Shown here: piece by piece, positions 44,392 to 53,935 of the stretch
How the letters are laid out: each line of letters begins with the position of its first letter
Position numbering within the stretch: the first letter of the stretch is position 1
Assembly (NCBI GenBank): GCA_009363875.1
Contig: CM018695.1
Span: forward strand, 63,297,433-63,361,432
From: Mikania micrantha
Lineage: Eukaryota > Streptophyta > Magnoliopsida > Asterales > Asteraceae
Length of the DNA: 64,000 nucleotides
Direction: 5' to 3'
The notes under the pieces: generated by a model
Told to the model about the DNA's origin: nothing
Seen by the model: only the letters and a program-made list of their open reading frames with translations
Databases searched by the model: none
Made by a program: the position numbers and the translations under genes

Positions 44392-46494
44392 GTAACAATT
44401 GAGTTCCAAGAATTACGTCATCAATGACGTAAGCACATTCGATCGTGCTTGAAATCCATGTTGATTTAGCAATTGTAATTATTGCAGGTTGATAGAACGT
44501 GAGAAATGATGAATATGGGCGAAAACCGCGTAGAAAACGGAGTCCTGGATTGTCCGGAATCGAAAAACGAAGAAAAGTTTCTAAGTATTGAACAAATGGA
44601 CTCGTCGCGGTACGCTATGGCGGAGTTGAGGGTTCTCCGCGGTACATGATTCTTGAAAATATCTGAGATATCTCCGGATTTCTTCGTGGTACGCGAAAAC
44701 AATTTTGATCCTCGTCGCGGTACGCGACGGATGAGGCGCTAGAAAAGTTGGCAAGTTGCTTAAAAATATCAGATTGTCATCATCATCTTCATTCTTACCT
44801 TCTCAACGACGAAACCACTCACCACCTTCGAAAATTCATCATCCAACCCATCAAATCTCTGTTTTAAAGCCACTGGAACGTTTAGATCACATCCGGGAAC
44901 GTTTATACGAGTCCAGATCATCTTTTTACCCGCAGAACTCCGCCAGTTTAGGTAATGGTTCATTTTAACCCTCTAGTATGATAATGAATGATTAAATCTT
45001 GTTTTGAACGTAATGATTAGGGTTGTTGATTATTGCCTAGATGATGGCTAGGATTGATTATAAATGACAAACTCGAACTGTTAACGGGTAAATCCTTGTT
45101 TTGATCCGTTGTAATGCCCGGTTTGCATGGAATCATAACAATGGTTATAATGGTTCAAACCATTTGATTGTGACAATGTAGGTGATTAGTTTGATTAATC
45201 ATTGACATGCAACGTGGAAATTGGGTGTTTCAAACTAATCACAATCATTAACATACTCATTGGAACGATTATCTGATGTTATAAATAACAGTCAGATTGG
45301 TATGTTAAACATGGTTATTAAGCCTATTCTAATACTACATTGTGATATTTCATGATATTTGGGTAATCAATAACAAGGATTGATCATTCCTAAGCCATTA
45401 AACTGTCTAGAAACTGCTTTAGCATTAGAATCAACAACATTAACTATTTGGTTAAACTGAGATTATACGGATTAATCAAGGGTGTCATCAACCTAGTATT
45501 AGGAACCTGAATCAGTATAGGTTCCTACATTATCATACATTGTATGATATGTTACTAAAATAAATAATTAATAATCTAAGGACGGTTTGATGACTATCAA
45601 GGCAATGTCCTTGACATTGGACGTTCAGAAGGATTTAATCAGTAAGTTGGGACATAAATAACTTATTAAACTTAAACTAATGCAGAATTTCACTATTAGC
45701 ATCAGTTTGCGTGTGATTTCACTACTTTGTGCATTCAGGTGAGTTTCGTACAACCCGTTTTCTTTTTAATGTTTTATAAACATCGGGGTAACTCTGTAAA
45801 CCTTTTTCTGAACATATGATATGTATCACTGTTATCTGTGTGATTTCATGCGACTTTTGTGTGATTTCTGTGATTTCATGGGATTTTGCCGTTAGTATCT
45901 CTATCACAGTATCAAAAGTCCTCATCTCGTGAACTGTATCTAGTGAACCCATGTAGGGCCGAACAGGAATCATTGATAGTACTATTGGCTGACAACCCAT
46001 TTGCTGGGAGGATTGCATCTCCCTTTGTGTGAATGTTTGGTACCTGTTTCCAAAACACTTTCTTAATGTTAGTGATAGACATTAAGATAATGAGGCATTA
46101 AGATATTTACCGACGGGTAGTATCTTCGTGAAACGTACAACTGTCCGAAAGGAACTAGATACAGGTCCCATGGTTATCCGGAACTGAACTTTTTGAGAAC
46201 ATACTTATCATATCATATTGTTTCAAATTGAACTGTCGAACTCACTAGCTTTGTGCTGACGTTTTAAACTCAACATTTTTGCAGGTCAACGGTGACGACA
46301 CGGTGAGGATGCACTTCACTTAGTTGAACTTAAATGTACCGGATTATGTAATGAATTTAGCTGTTAAGTGATGTAACAACGAAACCCTTGTAATATATTT
46401 ATTTTAAGTGAATTTGTGTGCTGTGATATCGGTTCAAGTAAGTCACCCTTCACCTCCGTCATCATCTCAGGTGACGAGAGGTGGGGGTGTGACA
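44392..46494 (+). repeat. 3' LTR of the Tekay-like element
   Basis: This 2,103-bp LTR begins TGTAACAATTGAGTTCC and ends GGTGGGGGTGTGACA. It lacks about 44 bp near 46457 compared with the 5' LTR and has scattered substitutions and small indels. Confidence 0.9.
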
Positions 46495-46550
46495 ATTCTA
46501 TCCTAATATTTTGTTCTATTCTTTATTTTAATGTTATTTTTATGGATAGC

Positions 46551-46761
46551 TAGAGTTGGGCCAAATACCCGAAACTAGAACCGGCAACCCGAACCAGAAC
46601 TGCTCCTACACGAACTGACAGGTACACGCGGTTTCGGTTTCTCAGAGAAATCATAACCGGCACCGAAACAGGCCAAAACCCGAACCTAACCGGAACCAGT
46701 TCTTGAATTTTGTGGACCAAAAACATAATCGGTTATATAAAACTCGGCTTGTGCACCTCTA
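46551..46761. mobile_element. Complete hAT-like non-autonomous element
   Basis: The 211-bp element has ends TAGAGTTGGGCCAAATA and CTTGTGCACCTCTA (imperfect inverted repeats). It is preceded by TGGATAGC. At the right, seven extra bases (TGGACTA) precede another TGGATAGC. In unit 1 the right end is followed directly by TGGATAGC. An 8-bp duplication is typical of hAT. The inside is rich in CCGGAACC and AACCGG words. It has no transposase. Confidence 0.7.
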
Positions 46762-46976
46762 TGGACTATGGATAGCAGTCAATTATTAAATTAAATTTAT
46801 AAACCAACAAATATGACTTTTCTTTATAAGGACATGAAAATTAAAAAGCTATAATATAATTTAACAGCTATCAAAGATAATATAATGAGAAAATTCCCAA
46901 AATGTCCCATTTGACTTAAACTTTCCCTAAAATGTCCTATTTGACTTTTCAATCCCTCAAAATATCCACACTTTTA

Positions 46977-47266
46977 ATGGGCGCCGCCGCCCATGTATAT
47001 CCGGGCGCCGCCCATAAAATAAACTAATCGAAATAAGCTCGAACCTAGTTTATGAGCGTCCCTACCTAGTTTATGGGCGTCCCGCCCACTCATGTTATAG
47101 TTTATGGGCGTCCAGCCCGTGAAGTATCCACCCGTGACAAAAAAATTCAATTTTATGGGCGTGGTTCAGGTTTTATGGGCGCCAGCACCCATAGTGGACA
47201 CATGGCTTATTTTAATTGGTTTATTTTATGGGCGGTGCCCGTATATACATGGGCGGTAGCGCCCGT
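46977..47266. mobile_element. GC-rich foldback element (unit 3, both arms kept)
   Basis: The left arm (46977-47028, ATGGGCGCCGCCGCCCATGT to CCCATAAAATAAACTAAT) and right arm (47215-47266, ATTGGTTTATTTTATGGGCG to GCGGTAGCGCCCGT) are inverse over about 50 bp. Between them are direct repeats of TTTATGGGCGTCCCGCCC. This copy shows that the shorter right arm in unit 1 is secondary. Confidence 0.7.
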
Positions 47267-47519
47267 AAATTCACAAACGTTTAAAAGTTAAACGAAGTGT
47301 AAGTTTGCGTTACACTGCGACACTTAAATATATCTTCGCAGTGTAACGCAAACTTACACTTCGTTTAACTTCTAAACGCTTGTGAATTAGCAAACGCTTA
47401 AAAAAGGAGCCCCCTATTTTTGTATAAAAAAGACCATAAAAAAATTGCGATTTGAGCGTTTTTTGCCAGGGTTAATGGGTTACCTCAATTAAGATGGATT
47501 CTTATTTGATCCTTACCCT
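47267..47519. mobile_element. Hairpin MITE related to M1 (unit 3 copy)
   Basis: This stretch is equivalent to 5643-5895. Arms around AAACGAAGTGTAAGTTTGCG and CGCAAACTTACACTTCGTTT flank a loop near 47330. It is followed by the M1-like right arm (GGAGCCCCCTATTTTTGTAT, GCCAGGGTTAATGGGTTACC). Confidence 0.6.
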
Positions 47520-47537
47520 TTATATATATACACACAC
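47517..47537. other. Empty target site for MITEs M2 and M1
   Basis: Here TTTATATATATACACACACA joins directly to CATCTTAGTC. Units 1 and 2 have M2 and M1 inserted at this TA tract (about 650 bp in unit 1) before the same CATCTTAGTC or CTTAGTC sequence. The site shows that both elements move and that TA is the target. Confidence 0.75.
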
Positions 47538-48027
47538 ATCTTAGTCTATGATATTAATGACTTCATTATCATAATTCCGTGATTTTTTTTTGGAAAATGA
47601 AGGATTGACCATATCAAAATAATATTAATGATATGAGAAAATTGAACATACGTTGGACAATGAGTTCAGTAGATTGACTATGATAGATTTTGATGTTGAA
47701 TTATGAAAACTTAAATAAAAATTTTAAATTTAAACATAAATCAAACATCTCTATTTATATCTATTATAATAAATAAATATTAGTTTCTGCCACGTGTCCA
47801 TCAATGTAACCACTATTGGCTAGTTTCCAATTCCCGCTCAATGAATCTCGCAATTGCTACACGCGGGTCATGGGTCAAGAACTTGATTTTTTTAGCTTGG
47901 ATAGAAAACACTCTTTTATAAAATCACTTATTTTTCTTCGACCAAAACCCAAGATGGTTTTCTCCTTCGCCAGCCATCCACAATACTGGGTGTAATGTGA
48001 AATATATCTTGAACATGTAAGTTTTAT
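47538..48027 (+). promoter_or_regulatory. B3 segment: promoter-like sequence with possible first exon
   Basis: In order: a Helitron-like 5' end at 47760 (A then TCTATTATAATAAATAAATA), a G-box/ABRE word GCCACGTGTCC near 47790, an inverted CCAAT box (ATTGG) near 47815, TTTTATAAAATC at 47914 as TATA box, an ATG at 47954 followed by a 13-codon ORF, and GTAAGTTTT at 48017 as a possible splice donor. Units 1 and 2 have lost both the G-box and the donor. This could be a host promoter fragment, possibly captured by a Helitron. No transcript evidence is available. Confidence 0.35.
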
Positions 48028-48734
48028 CCATGAATCGTTCAATTTTCTAACAATTTTCTTCATATTTATATGTTCTTTTGATTTTGATTCGGTTTGTGAG
48101 CATAGCAAACCCTATATTTTAATCTACATCACGATATGAAATCTCTTGCATATGTAAGTTCATCCGTATTTTAATCATCTTTATTATAGTTTATGGTTTT
48201 AAAAAAAGGTTACATTAGCTGAACTTACATTAGATATAATGCAAGTTTTTTGTTACATAATGCACCTTTTCCCCTCAAATGCAACATTTTTAAATGCAAC
48301 TATTTAAAAAAAGTTATATTATGTAATAAAAAGGTTGCATTAGGCTAACGCAACTTTAGCTAATACAACCTATTTGCATCCGTTTGTTACAAAAAAGCTG
48401 CATTAGGCTTGTTTTTTTGGTTATGTTCTTCTCATTTTCTTTCATTTCTAATTGTAGATCAAACGCTAGGTTGTAATCGCCATCCATCAGACGTCTATGT
48501 AATCGACATCACAGGTAAGTTTCGTCCATCCAATAATCATTCTTGCTTATAATCATGTTATTCGCATATGAATATGTTATTCCGATTTTGGACATGTTTT
48601 GCATGTAACCCGAATTCCAAATTTGTTCCTATTCTTCTTCTTGATAATATTATTTGAAGAAAGTTAATCACTTGTGTGCTTATTTATTAATTATATACAC
48701 ATCTGGTTTATGTAATTATTCATAATTCTCTGTT
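48028..48734 (+). other. Unidentified right flank with possible intron and small exon
   Basis: No protein-coding gene is visible. A stretch at 48200-48415 repeats words such as GCATTAGGCTAACGCAAC and its variants. TTTCTAATTGTAG at 48444-48457 looks like a splice acceptor and CACAG/GTAAGT at 48514/48515 like a donor, bounding a 57-bp candidate exon. With the donor at 48017 this would form a spliced leader, but the case rests only on splice-site resemblance. Confidence 0.25.
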
Positions 48735-48920
48735 TTTTAATGGTTAACTAATCAACTGTCGGTTACCCGTACGCGCCCCCCAATAGCTAAAGGATGCTCA
48801 AGCTGACCACTAGTTCAAATGGACAGCACCAGCTACCAATTACCCGCACAAAGGCACGACGGTGAAAGGTCGGTAAAACCGGGTGAGATCAAGAATCGAA
48901 CCCACGACCTGTGTCTTCTA
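48735..48920 (-). mobile_element. Candidate tRNA-derived SINE, minus strand, 5' part missing
   Basis: On the minus strand GGTCGTGGGTTCGATTCTTG resembles an RNA polymerase III B box in SINE context. A body with CCGACCTTTCACCGTCGTGC and GTGCGGGTAATTGG follows. No A box can be placed at the right distance and no tail is clear. Confidence 0.35.
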
Positions 48921-48925
48921 TACGA

Positions 48926-49430
48926 ATATTAAAAAAATATTTAACGTGAATCATTTCTAAAATTATTTTTTTGACTTCCTAAATTATAGTTTCATAAAAT
49001 TATCACAGTACACTTCTGAGTGCTGGTATTATACATATCATTTGCAAAAGCATAAGTTACATACCAAAATCAAATACCTCATCACGAACGATATACAAAT
49101 ATTTCATAATAGCATACAAAAACCTCACAAATATGTTATAAAAATAATAAAAAAAAAACTACTTACAAAATCCGTCTCACCAGCAATCAATCGTTTGAAT
49201 TAAAACAAAAACCCAAATATATAAGCAAATCTATTAAATTTAATAAAAACTTAAATCTTTAAGCAAAAATTTTCAAATTTAATACTTTCTATATATGTTT
49301 AATACTTTTCAAAGTTAAAAAAAATCTAATGATTTAACTCTAAATTTTGAAAACCAATACATGTATCAAACACTTAAATAATATAATTATAATATATAAT
49401 AATACATATAATATAAGCATCGGGGCCCAC
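48926..49430. repeat. AT-rich repeat also found at 50683-51065
   Basis: Words such as GCAAAAGCATAAGTTACATA, AAATCAAATACCTCATCACG and TCTAAATTTTGAAAACCAAT recur in the same order in the downstream block, which carries a SINE. The two look like copies of one decayed element, possibly Helitron-derived. It has no ORF. Confidence 0.5.
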
Positions 49431-49433
49431 TCA

Positions 49434-49904
49434 TCTATACACTCTAATAAAAGAGTAAATATTTTGCCACATATCAATTTATTAGGCTATTATTGACACA
49501 TGTCATATTTTTAAAAGACTTATTGCCACATGTCATTTTTTAGTCTTTACACTCATTCTCTCTCATATTAAATGATAATTATAATTATATTCTATAAATT
49601 TATTAAAGAATTTTAAATCTAATAACTAATGACTTTATATACCTTTTTTCATATTAAAAAATAGTTCTAACAAATAAAAAATGAAATCTTTTTTTATTAA
49701 AAAGCACACTTAAACAAATTTTACAAAATAAGAAAATTTTCTAAAAATGAATTTTTTTAAAAAAAAATAAGAATTAATTTAAATTTGTAGTTTTAGGAAA
49801 AATAAAAGTTCTATAAAAATAAGTTTTCTTAAAAAAAACAAGTTTTTTAAGACAAGTTTTCTTACAAACTTTTCAACCTGTGTAATACACAGAATTTTAC
49901 CTAG
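49434..49904 (+). mobile_element. Short non-autonomous Helitron
   Basis: The left end is A followed by TCTATACACTCTAATAAAAG. The right end has a hairpin CTGTGT-AAT-ACACAG (49878-49892) eight bases before CTAG, followed by T. Insertion between A and T, no target duplication, no inverted repeats and a hairpin close to a CTRR end are Helitron hallmarks. The 471-bp body is AT-rich with no Rep/helicase, so it would depend on an autonomous partner. Confidence 0.75.
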
Positions 49905-49921
49905 TTATATATATATATATA

Positions 49922-50173
49922 GAGATTGAATCTCATGAAAAACCCAATCTTAGAGAGAAAACTCTTAAACTTTATGTGAGCCACTGATTTGGAATATTGA
50001 AAATAAATATGTGGTCCAAATTAAATCTGAATAAAAAATTGGGTTTTGAATAAACAAATCATTTTAATGTTGGTTAATGTGGATCACATATCTATTTTCA
50101 AGATTCCAAATCAATGACTTACATAGAGTTTAAGAATTTTATCTCTAAGATAGAGTTTTCATAGGATTCAATT

Positions 50174-50175
<2 letters not shown>
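49922..50175. mobile_element. Foldback MITE M2 (independent copy)
   Basis: The copy lies in TA tracts. The left tip AGATTGAATCTCATGAAAAA is answered by TTTTCATAGGATTCAATTCC. Inner arms include TTGAAAATAAATATGTGGTC. It is more diverged than the unit 1 copy. Confidence 0.75.

Positions 50176-50242
<67 letters not shown>
50176..50242. repeat. (TA)n microsatellite between M2 and M1
   Basis: More than 30 TA units separate two foldback MITEs, repeating the arrangement seen at the window start and in units 1 and 2. Confidence 0.9.
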
Positions 50243-50245
<3 letters not shown>

Positions 50246-50574
50246 AGAGGTTCAAATGTTAACCCTCCCTTATAGCGTTAACCGCTTAACCCTAGCGTTT
50301 TTTGCCCGAATCTTAAATTTTTTTTTCATGGTTTTTATTATGCATAAATAGGGGGGTTTTTTTTTGTGTTTTTGCTAATTCATCACCGTTTAGAAGTTAT
50401 TGCTAACTTACACTTACAATAACTTCTAAACGGTGATGAATTAGCAAAAACACAAAAAAGAAACCCCCCTATTTATGCATAATAAAAACCATGAAAAAAA
50501 AATTTACGATTCGGGCAAAAAACGCTAGGGTTAAGCGGTTAACGCTATAAGGGAGGGTTAACAATGGAACCTTC

Positions 50575-50578
<4 letters not shown>
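50243..50578. mobile_element. Foldback MITE M1 (independent copy)
   Basis: The palindrome is about 336 bp. The tips are GGGAGAGGTTCAAATGTTAA and TTAACAATGGAACCTTCCCC. The centre is short (TTGCTAACTTACACTTACAA). The arms are very alike, including the TTATGCATAAATAGGGG block, which suggests recent formation or gene conversion between arms. Confidence 0.8.
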
Positions 50579-50614
<36 letters not shown>

Positions 50615-50678
50615 TTTATTATACAATATAATATTAATATATTTACTATTCCTTTCTAATGGATTTTAATATATATAA

Positions 50679-50720
50679 CTAGGTTTATTCCCCCCGTGCA
50701 TTGCAGCGGGTTATCAAACT
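50679..50720 (-). mobile_element. Possible Helitron 3' terminus on the minus strand
   Basis: Read on the minus strand: CCCGCTGCAATGCACGGGGG, then AATAAACCTAGT. A GC-rich hairpin (CCCG and CGGG) a short distance before CTAG with a T after it is the Helitron 3' end pattern. I could not find the matching 5' end, so the extent is unknown. Confidence 0.45.
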
Positions 50721-50816
50721 ATACTCCTGAGAACGGGCAATATATATAATTTGCAGAAGCATAAATTACATAACAAAAATCAAATATTTCATTACGAGCT
50801 AAACCTTAACATTCAA

Positions 50817-50915
50817 GGAAGTGGTGTAGTGGTTAAAGTGGAGGAGAGACAGCTTAGAGATCTCAAGCTCAATCCCACTTAGAAAGTGGGTTCCCACGGT
50901 TATAAAAAAAAAAAA
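50817..50915 (+). mobile_element. tRNA-derived SINE
   Basis: It begins with GGTGTAGTGGTTAAAGTGG, an A-box-like tRNA start. About 35 bases later comes AGCTCAATCCC, a degenerate B box. The body is short (AGTGGGTTCCCACGGTTAT) and ends in a 12-A tail. It interrupts the repeat otherwise shared with 48926-49430. No convincing target duplication. Confidence 0.6.
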
Positions 50916-51065
50916 CCTAAACCAACAAAACTTCAAATATTTAAGCAAATATCTCAAATTTAATACCCTCTTCTATGTTTTTTACTTTTCAAAATAATAA
51001 AAAAAAAACTTTTGGCTACCCAAATCTAAATTTTCAAAACATCACTATATGGATCAGACACTTAT

Positions 51066-51424
51066 AAGGGTGTTCAAAAAAACTGATATCCGAAAAAATC
51101 TGAAATTTGAATCGTATTCGAAACCCGAAAAAATGATCCAAATTCTTGTTCAAGTTGTTCGGATAAATTCGGGTCAGATATCCATTTTTCTAGTTCGGAT
51201 CGGGTCGGATATCCAAAAACCTTGTTTGCTTGGATCTGATATCTAAATTCAACCTGCTGAAAAACCCTTTTTTTATTTGGATGTAAAAATCAAACTTATT
51301 CAGGTTGTTTGGAAAGATTCAGAAAGAATATATGTTTTTCGGGTCGGGTATCGGATAGGGTCCCAAAAAAATTTCAAATTCGGATAAACCGAACAAACCG
51401 TTATCCGATCCAATAAACACCCAT
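51066..51424. mobile_element. Foldback element with GGGTGTTC ends
   Basis: The left end AAGGGTGTTCAAAAAAACTG and right end CCAATAAACACCCATAG are inverse. The interior repeats GATATCC and TCGGAT words in both orientations, so the whole can fold. This end type is common in plant hAT-like non-autonomous elements. No clear target duplication. Confidence 0.5.
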
Positions 51425-51436
51425 AGACTCCTATGC

Positions 51437-53605
51437 TGTAACAACCGAAAATTTAGCAACGTAATAATAAACGTGCGAAATTTCGGTAACAGTTTATGTC
51501 CAAAATTTATATAAACGTTTGTAAAGTAATTATGATCAAAAGGATATAAACGATAAAAAAATCTGATAATGTATGGACGCGTTATAAAGCCTATTAATAA
51601 CGTGCAAAAATTTCTGTTGCCGTTTGAGTTCGTAATTTTTATGAACGTTCCCGAAGTAATTACGATCGCATTAATATAAGCGAGACCGTTATACGATAAA
51701 GTATGAACACGATACAAGCTTGTGAATATTAAAAATATGTGAGCAAAGTAAAAGGGGGTTTTAAAAATATGACCCTAAAGTGCAGGGGGTCAATATGTAA
51801 CAACACAATTAATTCATGTAATGTATTCATCCCATGATGCATGCATACGTATACAATTTTAATGTTTATCCAGTTCACTATAAACGGATGAGAAGAAGAA
51901 GAAACCATCATCTGACATATTTTTTTTGATAATCCCCAACCGACTCACAATTACGAGCAAGCTTGAATGGCCATAATTAATGCAACCTCTCGCTCCTTAT
52001 TTTCTTCAGTCGTCTAAACATCATCGCAATGAAAGCAATCATCTACTGGAGTTAGATGTGTTGTTAGAAACACACATCGTTAAGGTATGTGTTCATGATT
52101 CTCATCTCGTGTTAGTTTAGTCTTGATTGATTAAAGAGACAAACACCATGTTTAGATAGAGTTTTGGTTTTGTATGGTGAACATAAACTTGATTCGGTTG
52201 GAGCCCAACTACATCTAAATAATGATCAAGTTTTCTTGAGTTTTATGAGGATATAATATGTATGTGCTTCCTTTTGCCTTAAACCCATGTTATTATACAG
52301 TAAGTTTAGAAACGCCCTAAGACGAATTAATTAAATAAGAGAATACGCTTATCTAAGCTGAGCAAATAAATAATCTTTAAGCATAACAAGATTGTAGAGA
52401 TAAAAATGGTCAAAATGAGTGTAAGCGAAATTTTGAAATAAGGCTTCGAATGAAAGTTATGACATGCCGAAGTTTCGAGCGGTCATCGTAAATTTTCATG
52501 ATAAGGTTATAATCATGATAATATATCCATATTAATAGGATATCATTAGGAAGTGAAAAAGTAAGGAAAGAAGAAAAGCTAGCAAATTGTGTTTTACTAA
52601 GCTTAGGTGAGTTCTTTGTAGCCCTATTTTAAATGTTTTATCGTTTTGGGCTGTTATGCATGTTAGAAAGTTATTTTATGAAAATGATTGTTTTACCTGA
52701 CTACGGTCAAATAAAAGAATATGTTAAAGTAAAGAATGTTTTCAGGTGAAAAATGTTTTAAGTCTCAACTGTGGTTGAGAAAGAAATGATTTTAAAAGTC
52801 TCAACCGAGGTCGAGTAGGAAATGTGGTTTTAAAGTCCCGGCTGCGGTTGGGCAGAATTTGAGCACTGCGGTGCGGTAAAGTGTTTATGTTTATGATGGT
52901 TTAAATGATTTAAACCATGTTATGTATGAATGATGTATGTAAAGAAGTCTTGTACCGGTATGAGCTGTCAACATCGGTTGATATTTAAAGAAGTCTTGTG
53001 GAAACACGAGCCTGTCGACTTTGTGTCGTCAGTTGAGGAAGTCTTGTACATGTATGAGCCTGTCAACTTCGGGTTGGCAGTTGAGGTGTCTTGTATTTAT
53101 ACAAGCCTGTCGACTTCGGGTCGTCAGTTGAGGTTTCTTGTGCTGCACAAGCCTGTTGACTTCGGGTCAACAGTTGAGGCTAAATCTCCTGCACAATGTG
53201 ATTGATGTTATAATGATGTGTATGAAATGTATTTACGTTATGATGACATGAATGTTATGTATGTGAATAATGATGTATGAAGATATGAATGAGTAAAGAC
53301 TTTTATAAAAACATAACCTAGAACTCACCAGCATAAAGCTGACTTGTTTTACATGCATATCAGGTTGAATAGTTTGGAAAGAATAACAAGAGGGCTCGTG
53401 GCATACGATAAAGACTACCCTGGCATAATCCGGCTATGTTATAGAACTATAGAGACGTGGATTATGTGTAAATGTTTGTTTAGATCTGTATAATATTTCA
53501 TGTTGACTCTTTAATTTCCGCTGCTATAATAATGTATATATGGTTTAAGGACTATGGGTGTGATGTTTGCTAACCGAGGGGACTCACAGGATTCGAGGCC
53601 TCTCA
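51437..53605 (+). repeat. 5' LTR of the second Gypsy element
   Basis: The 2,169-bp LTR begins TGTAACAACCGAAAATT and ends GGCCTCTCA. It holds two internal tandem arrays (52750-52870 and 52945-53195). Its last 232 bp match the truncated 3' LTR with only a few differences. Confidence 0.85.
52750..53195 (+). repeat. Tandem repeats inside the LTR of the second Gypsy element
   Basis: First array: about three units of around 42 bp built on AAGTCTCAACTGTGGTTGAG. Second array (52945-53195): about five units of 50-57 bp built on GAAGTCTTGTACATGTATGA and CCTGTCGACTTCGGGTCGTC. The second unit contains inverted GTCGAC/GTTGAC-type words. No gene. Confidence 0.75.
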
Positions 53606-53608
53606 AGT

Positions 53609-53622
53609 TGGTATCAGAGTCA
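53609..53622 (+). other. Primer-binding site of the second Gypsy element
   Basis: TGGTATCAGAGTCA lies three bases after the LTR end. It differs from the other elements by one base (GTCA instead of GCCA). Confidence 0.85.
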
Positions 53623-53935
53623 TAGTTTGAGAGATTCGGTCATCCCTAATGCCTGGACTTAAACTGAAAATGGGATAGAATGATAAGAATGCCAGTCAAG
53701 GGTAGTTTGATGCCACGAGCTGAATGTTATGTTTGAGTTAAGACGTAGGTGCAAGGTTAGAGAGGTAGTTAGTGTCATGCACGTTGGGGTGACGGGATAG
53801 GAAACGTTTAGAGCCTATGAGTTGGGTAAATGGTTAATAACACCTGATCAACGTCATTAACGATTTACAAAGCTTATTTCGTGATAAACTGATCCTGTAC
53901 TGACTCATCAATTGTTGCATTATGTAGGTAGTTAG

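Larger units (their letters stand above)
35621..46494 (+). mobile_element. Tekay-like Gypsy (chromovirus) element with both LTRs
   Basis: Long LTRs (35621-37766 and 44392-46494), a primer site and a purine tract bound a gag-pol region that ends in a chromodomain-like segment. The flanks ATTCG (35616-35620) and ATTCT (46495-46499) form a 5-bp target duplication with one mismatch. The RT-integrase order and the C-terminal pattern (VKIRWNSQRGPEYTWDRED) fit the Tekay/Del clade. At least three frameshifts and several stops make it non-autonomous. In the first 210 bp of the LTRs I count about nine differences. Confidence 0.85.
33254..48027. repeat. Tandem unit 3 (A3, complete Tekay-like element, B3; no Copia after it)
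   Basis: A3 follows the Copia copy 2 LTR directly. The unit contains the full Gypsy element where unit 1 keeps only an LTR fragment. Its B3 lacks the M1 and M2 MITEs. After GTAAGTTTTAT at 48027 the sequence continues into CCATGAATCG instead of Copia, so this is the unrearranged right flank. Confidence 0.8.
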
